Origin: Kushneria indalinina DSM 14324
GTDB taxonomy: Bacteria; Pseudomonadota; Gammaproteobacteria; Pseudomonadales; Halomonadaceae
DNA: 64,000 bases
Reading direction: 5' to 3'
Assembly (NCBI RefSeq): GCF_003385845.1
Contig: NZ_QRDJ01000006.1
Span: forward strand, 620,001-684,000
Shown: positions 26,238 through 35,810 of the stretch, piece after piece
Numbering within the stretch: the stretch's first letter is position 1
Layout: every line of letters begins with the position of its first letter
Program-made: the position numbers and the translations under genes
The notes under the pieces: generated by a model
The model's input: only the letters and a program-made list of their open reading frames with translations
Told to the model about the DNA's origin: nothing
Databases searched by the model: none

Positions 26238-28172
26238 TCAGCGCTGAAGTGCGCCACTGTAGCGCGTCGTGCGCTCGTGCTCCGTCATCATGTGAACCCC
26301 CTGGGTAGATCCCTTTGCCAGTCCTTCAAAAATGGCACGATAGGTCAGTACCGCCTGGACGTATTCGCGTGTTTCGCGAAAGGGAATCTCCTCGATGAAA
26401 AGATCAAAGGGCTCATCACTGTCGGCCAGCCAGCGATCCACCCGGCCGGGGCCTGCGTTATAGGCAGCGGCCGCGGCAATACGATTGCCGCTGTAACGCG
26501 CCGCCATGTCGCGAATATAGGCACTGCCCAGCATGACGTTGGTTTCCGGATCTTCGAGGCTGGGCACCCCCTGCCACGGCACGCCAAGCTGTCGGCTGAC
26601 ATGCTGCCCTGTGCCGGGCATCAGTTGCATCAAACCGCGCGCGCCGACCGGTGACTGTGCCTGGGGGTTGAAGGAGCTTTCACGTCGTGCCAGCGCCATG
26701 AGAAGCCACGGGTCGACATTGCGTGCCTGTCCCCATTTCTGGAACAGATCGGCGTAGCCCTGCGGGAACCGCCAGTCGAGCGCGTCCCAGTGATCACCAC
26801 GAATGGCGGCGTAAATGGTCAGGTCATACCACTGCTGGGTGAGGGCATACTGCGTCAGCGTCGGTCGCTGTGGCCCTGGCAGGTGGCGCATCAGGTAATA
26901 CCACTCGGCCCGAGCCAGCCCCGGCTCGTTAATGCGATACAGCGCCGCAACGCGGCGCATCGAGGGCAGGGCAGCGGCGTCCTCCAGGTCATGCTCGGCG
27001 ATCGTGATTGGCTTATTTTCAAGCGCGTAGGGCTGGTTGATGCGATCGGCGGCGGCAAAGCCGAAGAAACTGCGCTGGCTGGCCGCAATCTGCCATGCCT
27101 GACGTGCGCCTTCCTCGTTACCCAGCTGCTGTCGAGCGCGGCCCAGCCAGTATTGCCAGTGAGCGTCACGACGCTCGCTTTCCGCCATGCGCTCGATCCA
27201 GGCTGCAACCTCCTGCCACTGGCGATGCTCGAGCGCCTTGCGGGTGCGCAGCTCCAGCAGGTCCTGATCACCCAGCTGAGCCGTGGCCGTATCGGCCCAC
27301 TGTGTATTGGCGTTGACCTCGCGTACCAGCGAGTAGAACGCCAGGTCGTGCTCGACATCATGACGTTGTTCATCGGTCAGCGGTGCGCGGGACTTGATCT
27401 CGCGCCACACCATCAGTGCCCGGGTCGTATCCTGGCGGACAAGGCGTGCCATGGCCGTACTGTAAAGTGAGGAGACGCCCGGGGCATCAAGGCTGACGAG
27501 CCCGGGCAGCTCGGTAATGCGACCGGGGTCGCTCTGCAGGCGCTCAAACGCGGCGCGCTGGGCGGACCAGTCCGACGGCAGCTCGCCCGGTAGATAGCGC
27601 TGCATGCCGTCGTCTCCCGCGCGCCAGGCGAGCATCAGCCGTGCCCAGACGTCGGCGCCGGTGATGGTGTTGTTGGCACGCAGCTGATCAAACAGCGGAT
27701 CGCAGGTCGAAGGCTGTGAATGGCCGACCAGCCATAGCTCGCGCCCCCCGAGCGAGGCGCGTTCTGGTTCCTGATTCAAAAGCGCCCGATAGTACCAGCA
27801 CTGACGCGTGGTGCTCTGCGGAACGCCATCGCTGACGGCCAGGAAATCATCAAACTGCTGACGCGCCCCCCAGGCATCCTGGGCCACGCCACGCATCCAC
27901 TCTGACAGCACCGAATCCTGATGGCGCCTGAGATAGTCATTGATGGCCGAGGGGGATACGCCTGGCAGGCGTGACTTGAGTTCGTGATACTGGACATAGC
28001 CTTCCAGTACATGTCCTCGGACAGCGTCACGGTCGATCTGATCCCACTGCTGGGCGCGGGCGGCCTCAAAGGACTGGTTAAAGCTCTCGTCGCTGGCCAG
28101 TGACGGTGCAGCAAGCCCCGCCGCAAGCATGATGCCCAGCCAGCATCTGGTTAATGTCTGCGTAACCCTCAC
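26238..28172 (-). CDS. slt: Soluble lytic murein transglycosylase
   Basis: Periplasmic enzyme that cleaves peptidoglycan to 1,6-anhydro-muropeptides. The 644-aa protein has a signal peptide ending near AAPSLAS, a long alpha-superhelical (U and L) domain and a C-terminal SLT catalytic domain (about 475-600) with the catalytic Glu in ARRESSFNPQA, then GLMQLMPGT, TNVMLGSAYI and AAAAYNAGPGRV. The start is a GTG at 28172, chosen because AGGAG is 8 nt before it and the signal peptide then starts correctly. Any upstream ATG would add a long non-signal extension. Standard size. Confidence 0.95.
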   Translation of the reverse strand: MRVTQTLTRCWLGIMLAAGLAAPSLASDESFNQSFEAARAQQWDQIDRDAVRGHVLEGYVQYHELKSRLPGVSPSAINDYLRRHQDSVLSEWMRGVAQDAWGARQQFDDFLAVSDGVPQSTTRQCWYYRALLNQEPERASLGGRELWLVGHSQPSTCDPLFDQLRANNTITGADVWARLMLAWRAGDDGMQRYLPGELPSDWSAQRAAFERLQSDPGRITELPGLVSLDAPGVSSLYSTAMARLVRQDTTRALMVWREIKSRAPLTDEQRHDVEHDLAFYSLVREVNANTQWADTATAQLGDQDLLELRTRKALEHRQWQEVAAWIERMAESERRDAHWQYWLGRARQQLGNEEGARQAWQIAASQRSFFGFAAADRINQPYALENKPITIAEHDLEDAAALPSMRRVAALYRINEPGLARAEWYYLMRHLPGPQRPTLTQYALTQQWYDLTIYAAIRGDHWDALDWRFPQGYADLFQKWGQARNVDPWLLMALARRESSFNPQAQSPVGARGLMQLMPGTGQHVSRQLGVPWQGVPSLEDPETNVMLGSAYIRDMAARYSGNRIAAAAAYNAGPGRVDRWLADSDEPFDLFIEEIPFRETREYVQAVLTYRAIFEGLAKGSTQGVHMMTEHERTTRYSGALQR

Positions 28173-28363
28173 CCGAAAAACTCCTGTCAGCCACCGATAT
28201 GAACCTGTCCAGGACAGGCATACTGCTTCCTGGGGGCCTAGACTAATCCAGGTGGCTGAATTTAACGATCCCGTTGGCAGAATCTTCAGCTCATCCGGCG
28301 TTGGGCAGGCAGACGCAGATAACGGCCTTTTTGAAACAGCACTTTTATTCGGAGTATTCATCC

Positions 28364-28690
28364 ATGGCAAAAGGTCGACTCAATCCCATCGGTCTGATTC
28401 GTGGCCGTGGTCGCATCTATTGGCGCATCTTCAAGGCGTTTCGTACCTTCTTTCCCATGCTCAACGACTGGCGCAAGGGACGCTACCGGCCGCTGCCCAA
28501 AAAGGCAGTGGGGCTGATGGCGCTGGCGATCGTTTATGTGATCAGCCCCTTTGACCTGATTCCGGATTTCATTCCCTTCTGGGGATTGATCGATGACGTC
28601 ATTATCAGCGGCTGGTTGCTGGCCAAGATCGATGAACAGCTTGATGACTATCGACGCTGGCGCGAAAGCACCGGCGAACCCGTCACGTAA
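28364..28690 (+). CDS. DUF1232/YkvA-family membrane protein
   Basis: A 108-aa protein with the DUF1232 signature YVISPFDLIPDFIPFWGLIDD (split here: ISPFDLIPDFIP near residue 64, then GLIDDVI) flanked by hydrophobic helices. It starts with a basic Lys/Arg/Gly head. GGAG lies 9 nt upstream. Members are common small membrane proteins with no known role. Divergent from slt, followed by htpG. Confidence 0.8.
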   Translation: MAKGRLNPIGLIRGRGRIYWRIFKAFRTFFPMLNDWRKGRYRPLPKKAVGLMALAIVYVISPFDLIPDFIPFWGLIDDVIISGWLLAKIDEQLDDYRRWRESTGEPVT

Positions 28691-28705
28691 TGGCCGATCC
28701 TACCG

Positions 28706-28743
28706 AAACGGCAACCCTGTCCTGACGGATGCAGGGTCGTTTC
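28706..28743 (+). terminator. Weak terminator after the DUF1232 gene
   Basis: ACCCTG (28713 area) and CAGGGT (28732 area) with outer AAACG/CGTTT pairing form a bulged hairpin ending in TTT just before the htpG heat-shock promoter. Confidence 0.35.
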
Positions 28744-28744
28744 T

Positions 28745-28770
28745 CTTGAAAAATCGACAACTTCCCCCAT
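28745..28770 (+). promoter_or_regulatory. htpG: Sigma-32-type heat-shock promoter of htpG
   Basis: CTTGAAA (28745-28751), 13 bp, then CCCCAT (28765-28770) closely match the RpoH consensus (CTTGAAA, 13-15 bp, CCCCAT-T). Placed 94 bp upstream of the htpG start, in the right orientation. HtpG is a classic RpoH-controlled gene. Confidence 0.82.
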
Positions 28771-28864
28771 AACGGGTAACACACAGCACGACGCGGTCTG
28801 ATCAAAAGGCAGACCGCGTGGCGTGTTTCACCCAGTCGATTATTGTCAGAAGAGAAATGTTGCC

Positions 28865-30748
28865 ATGACGAGTGCGCAAGAGCAGACGCTCGGTTTCCAG
28901 ACCGAAGTCAAACAGCTTCTTCACCTGATGATCAATTCCCTGTATTCCAACCGGGAAATCTTTCTGCGTGAGCTGATTTCCAACAGCGCCGATGCCTGCG
29001 ACAAGCTGCGCTATCAGGCGCTGGAAAGTGATGCCCTGTACGAGGGTGATCCCGAGCTTCGCGTCGAGATCGAGTTTGATCAGGAGGCTAAAACCGTCAC
29101 CGTTCGTGATAACGGCATTGGCATGAACCGTGAAGACGTGATTGCCAATCTCGGCACGATTGCAAGGTCCGGGACCGCCGAGTTTCTCAAGCAGATGTCC
29201 GGCGAGCAGCAAAAGGACGCCCGTCTGATCGGTCAGTTCGGCGTTGGCTTCTACTCGGGCTTTATCGTGGCCGACGAGGTGGTCGTGCGTACGCGTCAGG
29301 CCGGCACGTCCCAGGAGCATGGCGTGGAGTGGCGCTCGAAGGGCGAGGGCGAGTTCACCATTGTGGACATCGAGCGCGCCGCCCACGGCACCGAAATCGT
29401 TTTGCACCTCAAGGAAGATGCTCTTGAGTTTGCCGACGAGCATCGCCTCAAGGGGTTAGTGCGCAAGTATTCCGACCATATCGAAGTGCCGGTGCGTATG
29501 CCGACCGTTCAGGAAGGCGAAGACGAGACCGATGTCACTGTCACCTGGGAGACCGTCAACGAGGCTCAGGCGCTGTGGGTTCGTCCCAAAAGCGAGGTCA
29601 GCGATGACGAGTACAAGGCGTTTTACAAGCATGTGGCGCATGACTTCAGCGACCCGCTGACCTGGAGCCACAACAAGGTCGAAGGCAAGCTCGAGTACAC
29701 CAGCCTTCTCTACGTACCGTCGCGCGCGCCGTTTGATCTCTATCAGCGCGAAGGCGCCCGTGGGCTGAAGCTCTACGTGCAGCGGGTATTCATCATTGAT
29801 GATGCCGAGCAGTTTCTGCCGCTGTACCTGCGTTTTGTGAAGGGTGTGGTTGATTCCAACGACCTGTCACTTAACGTCTCACGTGAAATCCTGCAGCAGG
29901 ACCCGCAGGTCGAGAAGATGAAGGGCGCACTGACCAAGCGCGCACTCGACATGCTCGGCAAGCTTTCCAAAGACAGTGATACCTATCAGAACTTCTGGAA
30001 CCAGTTCGGTGGTGTGCTCAAGGAAGGCCCGGCAGAAGATCACACCAATCGTGAAAAAATTGGCGGTCTGCTGCGCTTTGCCAGCACCCACACCGATAGT
30101 TCGGCCCAGAATCAGTCGCTGGCGGATTACATCTCCCGCATGAAGGAAGGTCAGCAGGGGATTTACTACATCATTGCTGACAGCTTCAATGCCGCGCGGC
30201 ACAGCCCGCACCTTGAGATCTTCCGCAAGAAGGGCATCGAAGTCCTGTTGCTGTCCGATCGCATCGATGAATGGCTGATGACCCACTTCACCGAGTTTGA
30301 TGGCAAGTCGCTGATCGACATTACTCGTGGTGATCTGGATCTTGGCGATATCGACAGCGAAGAGGAGAAGCAGGCGCAGCAGGAAAGCGCGAAGGCCAAG
30401 GAAGGACTGGCCGAGCGTTTCCGCGAAGCGCTGGGCGATCAGGTTCAGGAAGTGCGGGTAACGCATCGCCTGACCGAGTCACCGGCCTGCGTGGTGCTGC
30501 CTGAAAACGAGATGGGCTATCAGATGCGTCGTCTGATGGAAGCGGCCGGCCAGCCGGTGCCCGAGGTCAAGCCGATTCTTGAGTTCAACCCCGATCATGC
30601 GCTGGTCTCTCGACTGGAAGGCAGTGAAGGGGACGCCTTTACGGATCTGGCCCACGTACTCTTTGACCAGGCCGTGATCGCCGAAGGTGGCCAGCTCGAT
30701 GATCCTGCCGCCTATGTACGTCGCCTGAACGCCATGCTGACCCATTAA
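28865..30748 (+). CDS. htpG: Chaperone HtpG (Hsp90)
   Basis: Cytoplasmic ATP-dependent chaperone. The 627-aa protein has an N-terminal GHKL ATPase domain ([17 protein letters not shown] and [11 protein letters not shown] visible), a middle domain (about 230-500; [23 protein letters not shown]) and a C-terminal dimerisation domain. It starts [19 protein letters not shown]. It has its own heat-shock promoter and a terminator, so it is probably monocistronic. The ribosome-binding site is weak (AGAAGAG). Confidence 0.98.
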   Translation: MTSAQEQTLGFQTEVKQLLHLMINSLYSNREIFLRELISNSADACDKLRYQALESDALYEGDPELRVEIEFDQEAKTVTVRDNGIGMNREDVIANLGTIARSGTAEFLKQMSGEQQKDARLIGQFGVGFYSGFIVADEVVVRTRQAGTSQEHGVEWRSKGEGEFTIVDIERAAHGTEIVLHLKEDALEFADEHRLKGLVRKYSDHIEVPVRMPTVQEGEDETDVTVTWETVNEAQALWVRPKSEVSDDEYKAFYKHVAHDFSDPLTWSHNKVEGKLEYTSLLYVPSRAPFDLYQREGARGLKLYVQRVFIIDDAEQFLPLYLRFVKGVVDSNDLSLNVSREILQQDPQVEKMKGALTKRALDMLGKLSKDSDTYQNFWNQFGGVLKEGPAEDHTNREKIGGLLRFASTHTDSSAQNQSLADYISRMKEGQQGIYYIIADSFNAARHSPHLEIFRKKGIEVLLLSDRIDEWLMTHFTEFDGKSLIDITRGDLDLGDIDSEEEKQAQQESAKAKEGLAERFREALGDQVQEVRVTHRLTESPACVVLPENEMGYQMRRLMEAAGQPVPEVKPILEFNPDHALVSRLEGSEGDAFTDLAHVLFDQAVIAEGGQLDDPAAYVRRLNAMLTH

Positions 30749-30770
30749 CGGGTATTGGCTAAAAGAGAGG

Positions 30771-30798
30771 ATGACGGCCGAATGGCCGTCATTTTCTT
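30771..30798 (+). terminator. Terminator after htpG
   Basis: ATGACGGCC (30771-30779) pairs with GGCCGTCAT (30784-30792), loop GAAT, followed by TTTTCTTG. Confidence 0.75.
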
Positions 30799-30934
30799 GT
30801 GGTTTCTTCCCGCGAATACGTATTTTACATGGTTATGCAATTTTACGGATTTTCGCCTCAGGTCGTCGCTTATGACGACACGGTAGGCAAATCATGTTAG
30901 CCTGCTGCCTTGTCCTGATACCGAGCCCTGTAAC

Positions 30935-31702
30935 ATGACACGAACGCATCGCCCGTTAACGACGTTGACGCTCGTGCTTGCACTCTCAGTTTTCAGCGTG
31001 TTCACACCCTCTCACGCCGATAGCAGCAAGCCCAGTTTCCACATGCCGGATCTGCGAGAACATCCAGCCGGCAGCGATCGAAAGATTGCCTTTTTTAATC
31101 TAATGATTCCGCTCATCGAGAAAGCCAACGATGAGATTCAGAATGATCGTGAATGGCTTTCACACATGCGTGAGCAAAAGCGCTGGACTGTTGGCTCACG
31201 AAAGCGCCTGGCCGCCATATGTGACGACTATGGTTTGAGCTGCAACAACGAGAAAAACGTCAATTGGTCGCGTCTGTTCGCCCGCGTCGATACCGTACCG
31301 ATTCAGCTGGTATTGATTCAGGCCGTGGAAGAATCCGGCTGGGGAACATCGCGCTTTGCCCGTGAAGGCAATAACCTCTTTGGCATGCGCTGCTTCGGCA
31401 ACAACTGTGGCCTTGAACAGACCGGCACCGGCAGCGGTTATCAGAGCTTCGCCACCGTTTATGACGGCATCGAAGCCTACATGCGCAACCTCAATACCCA
31501 TCGTGCCTACGAGCATCTGCGTGAGCGTCGTGCGGCGCTGCGTGACAAGGGGAAAAACGTCAATGCGCTGGCATTGATTCCCTCGCTGCAGAACTACTCC
31601 ATTCGTGGGGATGCCTACCTTGCTGCCCTGCAATCGCTTTTAAATACCAATGCGCCGCTGATTGAAGAGATGCGCGTCCAGGACAGTGACGATCCCGCCT
31701 GA
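30935..31702 (+). CDS. Bax-like exported glucosaminidase-domain protein
   Basis: A 255-aa secreted protein with a signal peptide (hydrophobic run about 9-25, cleavage near SHA-DS) and a glucosaminidase (PF01832) domain over about 115-235, similar in layout to E. coli Bax. The probable catalytic Glu is in IQAVEESGWGTSRFA (about 130). NNLFGMRCF and the YQSF-VYDGIEAYMRNLNTH segment follow. It probably cleaves N-acetylglucosaminyl bonds in peptidoglycan, in the periplasm. Two Cys pairs (CDDYGLSC and CFGNNC) may form disulfides. Own terminator. Activity is inferred from the family. Confidence 0.85.
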   Translation: MTRTHRPLTTLTLVLALSVFSVFTPSHADSSKPSFHMPDLREHPAGSDRKIAFFNLMIPLIEKANDEIQNDREWLSHMREQKRWTVGSRKRLAAICDDYGLSCNNEKNVNWSRLFARVDTVPIQLVLIQAVEESGWGTSRFAREGNNLFGMRCFGNNCGLEQTGTGSGYQSFATVYDGIEAYMRNLNTHRAYEHLRERRAALRDKGKNVNALALIPSLQNYSIRGDAYLAALQSLLNTNAPLIEEMRVQDSDDPA

Positions 31703-31720
31703 TTGATTGGATTGCCGCTC

Positions 31721-31752
31721 ATGAAAAAGTCGCCCTGAGGCGACTTTTTCAT
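31721..31752. terminator. Bidirectional terminator
   Basis: ATGAAAAAGTCGCC (31721-31734) pairs with GGCGACTTTTTCAT (31739-31752), loop CTGA. It separates the glucosaminidase gene from the convergent kinase gene. Confidence 0.9.
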
Positions 31753-31772
31753 TTTCGGGTGGCATGTCTGGC

Positions 31773-33200
31773 TCAGTGTGCCTGCGATGATGGCCAGGTC
31801 ACGGTTACGGCCAGCCCGTGCGGCTCTCGATTGTCGATGACCAGTGAGGCTTTCTGACGCTGGGTCAGTTGCTTGACGATCGAGAGCCCCAGGCCGCTGC
31901 CCGTCATGCGCTGATTGGCGCGATGAAAGCGCTCGGTAATCTTTTCAAGCGACTCGGCAGGCACGCCGGGGCCATCATCAATGACCTGAATCATCGGCTG
32001 CCCGTGGCTCTTGTCTAGGTGCAGCATGACGGTGCCGCCATCGGGTGTGTAGCGAAGGGCGTTATCCAGCAGGTTGCGCAGCAGTACGCCGAGCTCTGTC
32101 GGGTCGGCGCGTACCTCAAGCGAGGACAGGCCACTCATCTCCAGTTGCTGATGTCGGTGATTGGCCAATGGCCACATCTCACCGGCCAGCTGGGAGGCGA
32201 TGGGATAGAGATCGACCACGTCCAGCTGACGTTGTGGCGTTCGCTCCACGCGCGCCAGGGTCAGGAGTTGATCCACCACCCGCTGAAGACGCTCGATGCC
32301 CTGGCGCGCCTTGTCCAGTGAACTCTGGTAGTCCTGTTCGCTGGCGCGAGCGTTATCCAGATGAATCTTGAGACCCGCCAGCGGCGTGCGCAGCTCGTGA
32401 GCGGCATCCGCCGTGAAACGTCTTTCCCGGTCGAGCGCCATGCGAAGCCTTTCAATGAAGGCGTTGAGAGAGTCGCGAAGCCCTGTCAGCTCACGCGGCG
32501 GATCCTGTTCGATCGGCGTGAGGTCCTGGTGATAGCGCCGGGCAACTTCCGCCGAGAGATTGTCGATAGGACGCAGGCCGCGGCGAATGACCCACCAGAG
32601 TGCGATACCCAGCAGGGGCAGGATCAGCAAAAAGGGGATGCTGTTGCCCAGCAGGATCTTGTTGACCAGCTCCTGCTGAAAATCATCGCGCAGCCCGGTG
32701 GAGACCCAGACACCATGCTGCTTGTCGTAGATGCTGAAAACGCGCCACTCCTCACTATCATAGGTGACCCAGCGATAGCCGGTCTCCCTGGGGGGCGGGA
32801 AGGGGCCGTTGTCATTCCACTCGGCGCTGAGCATGCGTGGCGAGCGGTCACTGTTCCAGAAGCCCAGTGACAGCAGCCGCTCTTCTTCCCTAAATCGGCG
32901 CGGCGTGCTCACGGAGTGCGTATCCATGATAATGCTCGAATCACCGCTGTCTTCCATGCTGTAGAAGCGCGCTGCATGGCCGGGCTGGGTCAGTCGATCC
33001 GCCAGGGCCTGGTAGTCCTGCGAATCCATGTTGATATCGATCATGCCGGTCACGATGCGCCCGAACTGGGAGAGCTGTGCGTCAAACATCTCCTCGAGTT
33101 CGTGCTTTGTGATCAGCCATGCCGCCAGACCCGAGAGAATGGCACCCAGCAGTACCAGCCCCATGACGGCACGTGTCAGGTAACGGCGAATCGAGGTCAT
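31773..33200 (-). CDS. Two-component sensor histidine kinase, QseC-like
   Basis: A 475-aa inner-membrane kinase: membrane helices at about 11-30 and 184-205, periplasmic sensor domain between them (about 31-183), HAMP linker, HisKA domain with the phospho-acceptor H268 in AAHELRTPLAGLK, and a HATPase domain with NLLDNALRYTPDGG (N box), DDGPGV (G1) and GSGLGLSIVKQL (G2). Its start overlaps the response regulator stop by ATGA. The class resembles QseC, PmrB and TctE. The signal is unknown. The sensor region is not rich enough in acidic residues to call it PhoQ. Confidence 0.92.
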   Translation of the reverse strand: MTSIRRYLTRAVMGLVLLGAILSGLAAWLITKHELEEMFDAQLSQFGRIVTGMIDINMDSQDYQALADRLTQPGHAARFYSMEDSGDSSIIMDTHSVSTPRRFREEERLLSLGFWNSDRSPRMLSAEWNDNGPFPPPRETGYRWVTYDSEEWRVFSIYDKQHGVWVSTGLRDDFQQELVNKILLGNSIPFLLILPLLGIALWWVIRRGLRPIDNLSAEVARRYHQDLTPIEQDPPRELTGLRDSLNAFIERLRMALDRERRFTADAAHELRTPLAGLKIHLDNARASEQDYQSSLDKARQGIERLQRVVDQLLTLARVERTPQRQLDVVDLYPIASQLAGEMWPLANHRHQQLEMSGLSSLEVRADPTELGVLLRNLLDNALRYTPDGGTVMLHLDKSHGQPMIQVIDDGPGVPAESLEKITERFHRANQRMTGSGLGLSIVKQLTQRQKASLVIDNREPHGLAVTVTWPSSQAH

Positions 33201-33859
33201 TCGATCTTGTCGTCCAGACGGTAGCCGATGCCGCGCAGAGTCACGATCAGGTTGCTGTCCAGCTTCTTGCGCAGGTGGTGGATATGCACTTCCAGCGCAT
33301 TGGATTCGATCTCGTCACAGCAACCGTAGAGCAGCTTCTCCAGATGGGGCCGGGTAAAGACCTGCCCGGGGTGCTGGGCCAGCTCATGCAGCAGGGTGTA
33401 TTCGCGTCGGCTGAGCTTGACCAGTTGATCCTTCCAGCTGACCTCATGGCGCGCGTGATCGATATGTAGCGGGCCAATGCGGATACTCTGTTGCGTACGA
33501 CCGCCCTGGCGGCGGCTGATGGCGCGCAGTCTGGCCTGAAGCTCATCGACGTCAAAGGGCTTGAGCACGTAATCATCGGCACCGGCATCCAGTCCCTGGA
33601 TGCGGTCTTCCAGGCTGTCACGCGCGGTCAGGATCAGTACCGGGATATCATGGGCGGCACGAATCCGGCGCAGAACTTCCATGCCATCAATGCCGGGCAA
33701 CCCCAGATCCAGAACGACGGCCTCGACCTGGCCCTGTTCAACATGTTCGAGCACGCCTTCGCCTTCGGTCAGCCAGGTGACCTGGTGGCCTTCACGGCGA
33801 AGGGCGGTCTCCACGCCGTCACCCAGCAATAAATCATCTTCGACAAATAATACCTGCAT
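33197..33859 (-). CDS. OmpR-family response regulator, QseB/PmrA-like
   Basis: 220 aa. Receiver domain with acidic pocket VEDD near residue 7, phospho-accepting D51 (VLDLGLPG), conserved switch Thr (LTARD) and Lys (LKPF near 101), then a winged-helix DNA-binding domain (about 125-218) with the usual SRREYTLLHELAQHPGQVFTR and HIHHLRKKLD motifs. AGGAG is 9 nt before the ATG. First gene of the two-gene operon with the kinase. Targets are unknown. Confidence 0.93.
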   Translation of the reverse strand: MQVLFVEDDLLLGDGVETALRREGHQVTWLTEGEGVLEHVEQGQVEAVVLDLGLPGIDGMEVLRRIRAAHDIPVLILTARDSLEDRIQGLDAGADDYVLKPFDVDELQARLRAISRRQGGRTQQSIRIGPLHIDHARHEVSWKDQLVKLSRREYTLLHELAQHPGQVFTRPHLEKLLYGCCDEIESNALEVHIHHLRKKLDSNLIVTLRGIGYRLDDKIE

Positions 33860-34173
33860 GCTGTTGGGCTCCTGGTTGGAACGTTGTAAGGGCGGTATGG
33901 GGCCTGCTTTAGGCAACGATGAAGAGTGGCGCAATGTTCTCATGATCCTCGTCCCGTGTGTTGGTGCAAGTCATTGATTCGGCTTTCTGACCCCAAAAGT
34001 ATTCATTGGTGCCCAGGTTTGCATCATGCCATGTTCTTCCTGGCTGATAACTGGCATGGTCTGCATCAAAAGGGTTCCGGCCTGCTCTGCGAACAGGCGG
34101 GGCGTGCGTTACCCGAGCGGCCGGTCAAGCGTTACACTAAAGCCTGCTTATCGTCGATCAACAAGGATTACCC
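33860..34173. other. 314-bp region between the two-component operon and gpsA, no gene seen
   Basis: Divergent promoter region. A TACACT -10-like box at about 34134 with a poor TTACCC 18 bp upstream may serve gpsA. No operator repeat for the response regulator stands out, and no coding frame is convincing. Confidence 0.35.
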
Positions 34174-35274
34174 ATGGCAGTCGAGCCTCAGGTCAGTACA
34201 GATGATATTCGTGTGCCTCCGGTGGCCGTGCTGGGAGGCGGCAGTTTTGGCACGGCGCTGGCCAGTATTGCCTCCAGCGGCGGTGCCAGGGTACGCCAGT
34301 GGATGCGTGACGCAGCACTGGTCGATCATGTGAATACCCATCATGTCAATTATCGCTACCTGCCTGATTTCAGCATTCATCCTGATGTCGTGGCCTCGAC
34401 TGATCTGGCCTGGGTGCTGAAACAGGCGCGACTGGTACTGATCGCCATTCCTTCCGGCGGGTTTCGCCAGGTGGTGCGCCAGGCCGCGCCGCATTTTGCT
34501 GACAATGCCATTCTGGTCAGTACCACCAAGGGAATCGAGACCGACAGCTTTCTTCTGATGAGCCAGATTCTGGAGCAGGAGACCCAAAGTGCGCACATCG
34601 GCGTGCTCTCCGGTCCCAATCTGGCCGCTGAAATCGCTCAGGGGCACCTGAGTGCCAGCGTCATTGCCAGCGACGATGAATCAACCCGGTCAAGGGTGCA
34701 GGCGGCACTCTCGTGTGATCATTTTCGTGTCTATGCCAGCAATGACCGCTATGGTGTTGAGATGGGCGGTGCGCTCAAGAACATCTATGCCATTGCCGTA
34801 GGCATGGCATCAGCACTCGGCATGGGCGAAAACACCCGCAGCATGCTGATCACCCGGGCGCTGGCCGAAATGAGCCGCTTTGCGGTGGCTCAGGGCGCCA
34901 GTCCCATGACCTTTCTGGGGCTGGCGGGCGTGGGTGATCTGATCGTGACCTGCTCCTCCAAATTGTCGCGCAATTTCCGGGTCGGCTACGCGATGGGTGA
35001 GGGGCGAACGCTCGATGAAGCCACCGCGGCGCTGGGACAGGTGGCCGAAGGGGTCAACACGGTGTCGTTGATCGTCAAAAGGGCCGAGGAAGACCATATC
35101 TATATGCCGTTGGCGACCGGGCTTTATCGGGTCATGTTTGAAGGCGTTGCACCGCGCGAGATGGCTACGGCACTCATGCGCAGTGAACAGAGCAGTGACG
35201 TCGAATTCACGCTGCCGCGAGAGGATACGCGGCGTGCTCAGCAGCAAACCGCAGCCAGGGATATCCCATCATGA
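34174..35274 (+). CDS. gpsA: Glycerol-3-phosphate dehydrogenase [NAD(P)+]
   Basis: Reduces dihydroxyacetone phosphate to sn-glycerol 3-phosphate for phospholipid synthesis, in the cytoplasm. The 366-aa protein has the Rossmann motif [12 protein letters not shown] near residue 19, [13 protein letters not shown] near 112, the [10 protein letters not shown] motif near 147, and the C-terminal domain with [14 protein letters not shown] (catalytic Lys about 198) and [19 protein letters not shown] is 7 nt before the ATG. It is slightly longer than usual (about 330-340) through a C-terminal extension. Overlaps sixA by ATGA. Confidence 0.96.
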   Translation: MAVEPQVSTDDIRVPPVAVLGGGSFGTALASIASSGGARVRQWMRDAALVDHVNTHHVNYRYLPDFSIHPDVVASTDLAWVLKQARLVLIAIPSGGFRQVVRQAAPHFADNAILVSTTKGIETDSFLLMSQILEQETQSAHIGVLSGPNLAAEIAQGHLSASVIASDDESTRSRVQAALSCDHFRVYASNDRYGVEMGGALKNIYAIAVGMASALGMGENTRSMLITRALAEMSRFAVAQGASPMTFLGLAGVGDLIVTCSSKLSRNFRVGYAMGEGRTLDEATAALGQVAEGVNTVSLIVKRAEEDHIYMPLATGLYRVMFEGVAPREMATALMRSEQSSDVEFTLPREDTRRAQQQTAARDIPS

Positions 35275-35768
35275 AAATCTACGTAATGCGCCATGGTGAA
35301 GCCGCCTCCGGAACGCCTGATGCGCAACGGCCGCTGGACGTTACCGGACAGCAGGAAGTTGCCCGTATCGCTGATTGGTTCGTCTCGATACTGGGAGAGC
35401 AGGGGCATCAGCTGAAGATCGTGGCCAGCCCCTACGACCGCGCCCAGCAAAGCGCTCGCATTATCGGCCGGGCCCTGCACGTGGACGACATCATGACGCT
35501 GCCCATCATGACCCCTGATGCACCGCCGGCCACAATGATCGAATGGCTCACTGACAACGTCGACCCTCGTGAGGACGATGCGCCCTGGCTGTTTGTCAGC
35601 CACATGCCGCTTGTCGCAGAGCTGGTCGGCCAGCTGGTGGATGGCAGCCCCAATGCCCGGCTGCCCATGGGCACGGCGGACGTGGTCGAACTGGATGCTC
35701 AGGTCTGGGCGGCCGGCTGCGCGACGCTTGCACGCCACGTTACGCCTGCCAACGCAACGCTTGAGTAG
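35271..35768 (+). CDS. sixA: Phosphohistidine phosphatase SixA
   Basis: A 165-aa branch-2 histidine phosphatase: RHGEAASG at residues 7-14 holds the nucleophilic His8, a second Arg lies in [10 protein letters not shown] (about 59), and the second catalytic His is in [10 protein letters not shown] (about 108). SixA dephosphorylates the phosphohistidine of phosphotransferase/phosphorelay proteins such as ArcB and NPr in E. coli. Co-translated with gpsA (ATGA overlap), an arrangement also found in other gammaproteobacteria. Confidence 0.9.
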   Translation: MKIYVMRHGEAASGTPDAQRPLDVTGQQEVARIADWFVSILGEQGHQLKIVASPYDRAQQSARIIGRALHVDDIMTLPIMTPDAPPATMIEWLTDNVDPREDDAPWLFVSHMPLVAELVGQLVDGSPNARLPMGTADVVELDAQVWAAGCATLARHVTPANATLE

Positions 35769-35786
35769 CGCCTTGGCGCTGCCGTG

Positions 35787-35810
35787 ATGACGGGCGTGTC
35801 AGCCCGTCAT
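35787..35810. terminator. Hairpin at the convergent end of sixA and the AEC gene
   Basis: ATGACGGGC (35787-35795) pairs with GCCCGTCAT (35802-35810), loop GTGTCA. It includes the AEC gene stop codon. No long T run follows, so activity is uncertain. Confidence 0.5.
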
